Assembly (NCBI GenBank): GCA_963759055.1 | Contig: CAVWYD010000030.1 | Location: forward strand, 14,155-78,154 | DNA length: 64,000 nucleotides | Reading direction: 5' to 3' | DNA from: Thiosocius sp963759055 | GTDB lineage: Bacteria; Pseudomonadota; Gammaproteobacteria; Chromatiales; Chromatiaceae | Shown here: positions 63,194 through 64,000 of the stretch, one piece after another | Layout of the letters: every line of letters begins with the position of its first letter | Position numbering within the stretch: the first letter of the stretch is position 1 | Notes under the pieces: model-generated | Told to the model about the DNA's origin: nothing | Seen by the model: the letters and a program-made list of their open reading frames with translations, nothing else | Databases searched by the model: none | Translations under genes and position numbers: made by a program

Positions 63194-64000
63194 TTGAAGT
63201 TTGAGTTACTTGGCCAGGATCACTCGGCCAGGCGCGGGAGGCTCACCTTTGCGCGCGGCACGGTGGAAACACCTGCCTTCATGCCGGTGGGTACCTACGG
63301 CACCGTTAAAGCCATGACTCCGGAGGAACTGGAGGGGCTGGGCGCGGAGATCATCCTCGGCAACACCTTCCACCTTTGGCTGCGGCCTGGCACCCTGGTA
63401 GTCCGCGCGCACGGCGACCTGCATGATTTCACCCACTGGCAGCGCCCGATTTTGACCGATTCCGGCGGTTTTCAGGTGTACTCGCTCGGCGCCATGCGCA
63501 AGATCACTGAGCAGGGGGTGCACTTCCGGTCACCGGTCGACGGCGCGAAGGTGTTCATGGGGCCTGAAGAGTCGATGGAGATCCAGCGTGAACTCGGCTC
63601 TGATGTTGCCATGATATTCGACGAGTGCACGCCGTATCCTGCAAGCGAACGGCAGGCGGCCGAATCCATGGAACTGTCGCTGCGCTGGGCCGCCCGCAGC
63701 AAGGCAGCGCATGCCGGAAACCCCAATGCCCTGTTCGGCATCGTACAGGGTGGGGTGTTCAGCGATCTGCGCGCTCGCTCGCTGGATACCCTCGCCGAGA
63801 TTCAATTTGACGGCTACGCAGTGGGTGGGCTGTCGGTCGGTGAGCCGCCGGAGGATCGCTGGCGGGTACTGGATTTTCTCGCCGACCGCCTCCCTGCCAC
63901 TCATCCGCACTACCTCATGGGTGTTGGCACACCCGAGGATATCGTGGAGGCCGTGCGACGCGGCATCGACATGTTCGATTGTGTCATGCCGACCCGCAAT
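63194..64000 (+). CDS. tgt: Queuine tRNA-ribosyltransferase (cut by window edge)
   Basis: First 269 codons. It starts at TTG 63194 (AGGGG eight bases before), giving MKFELL as in most Tgt proteins. Conserved parts: ETPAFMPVGTYGTV, ILGNTFHLWLRPG, TDSGGFQVYSLG (the substrate aspartate) and FDGYAVGGLSVGEP; the catalytic aspartate is in GIDMFDCVMPTRN near the window edge. Tgt exchanges guanine in the tRNA wobble position for preQ1. The C-terminal zinc site lies beyond the window. Confidence 0.97.
   Translation, partial: MKFELLGQDHSARRGRLTFARGTVETPAFMPVGTYGTVKAMTPEELEGLGAEIILGNTFHLWLRPGTLVVRAHGDLHDFTHWQRPILTDSGGFQVYSLGAMRKITEQGVHFRSPVDGAKVFMGPEESMEIQRELGSDVAMIFDECTPYPASERQAAESMELSLRWAARSKAAHAGNPNALFGIVQGGVFSDLRARSLDTLAEIQFDGYAVGGLSVGEPPEDRWRVLDFLADRLPATHPHYLMGVGTPEDIVEAVRRGIDMFDCVMPTRN

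Overview
The window is GC-rich and dense in genes. It looks like the chromosome of a Gram-negative gammaproteobacterium, probably from the sulfur-oxidising or Chromatiales-like side of the class. The evidence is an EF-P/EpmA/EpmB set, NrdA with NrdR boxes, NadA with NrtR, monomeric isocitrate dehydrogenase, a FimX-like protein, ZnuABC/Zur, and an Rnf operon that contains a very long pyruvate:ferredoxin oxidoreductase (PFOR). The genus cannot be fixed from the sequence alone. No CRISPR array, transposase, prophage or rRNA was seen. One tRNA, tRNA-Leu(CAA), is present.

Layout. 0-2 kb: the start of nrdA with two NrdR boxes and DnaA-like boxes, a TlpA-type thioredoxin, and a candidate sigma54-driven small RNA. 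2-10 kb: cytochrome b, a broken sirB2, a broken polyphosphate:AMP phosphotransferase, nadA-nrtR with twin operators, an HDOD protein, a ROK sugar kinase and a dynamin-like GTPase. 10-20.6 kb: an RND efflux pair whose permease carries a 13th membrane segment and a histone-H1-like tail. It is followed by three secreted proteins rich in FRP motifs, a lone ParA ATPase, a membrane TPR protein and a membrane coiled-coil protein. 20.8-25 kb: FimX-like and PilZ-like c-di-GMP proteins. 25-31.7 kb: epmB/efp/epmA, psd, a class V aminotransferase and msrB. 31.8-37.8 kb: a PhoPQ-like two-component system with two small envelope proteins, then znuA-zur-znuC-znuB behind a palindromic operator. 38-45.5 kb: an adenylate cyclase with a TPR lipoprotein, mogA, a large GGDEF-EAL sensor and a nucleoside-gate transporter. 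46-57.6 kb: rnfB-nifJ-rnfC-rnfD-rnfG-rnfE-rnfA, a small Cys-rich protein and an FNR-like flavoprotein. 57.7-64 kb: icd, an AraC regulator, tRNA-Leu, queA, a candidate anti-Shine-Dalgarno small RNA, and the start of tgt.

Most notable system. The promoter of the FRP/ParA gene set (16770-16818) is a near copy of the nrdA promoter at the left edge of the window. Both have TTGACA and TATATT hexamers framed by two NrdR boxes. This suggests that an uncharacterised envelope locus (FRP proteins, ParA, TPR, coiled coil, next to an unusual RND pump) is controlled together with dNTP supply. The second metabolic highlight is the joining of PFOR, Rnf and an FNR-type reductase in one operon, which would couple pyruvate, ferredoxin, NAD(P)H and the ion gradient.

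Caution. Three genes in the first 16 kb (sirB2, pap and the RND permease) contain five apparent single-base insertions. They may be sequence errors rather than true pseudogenes.
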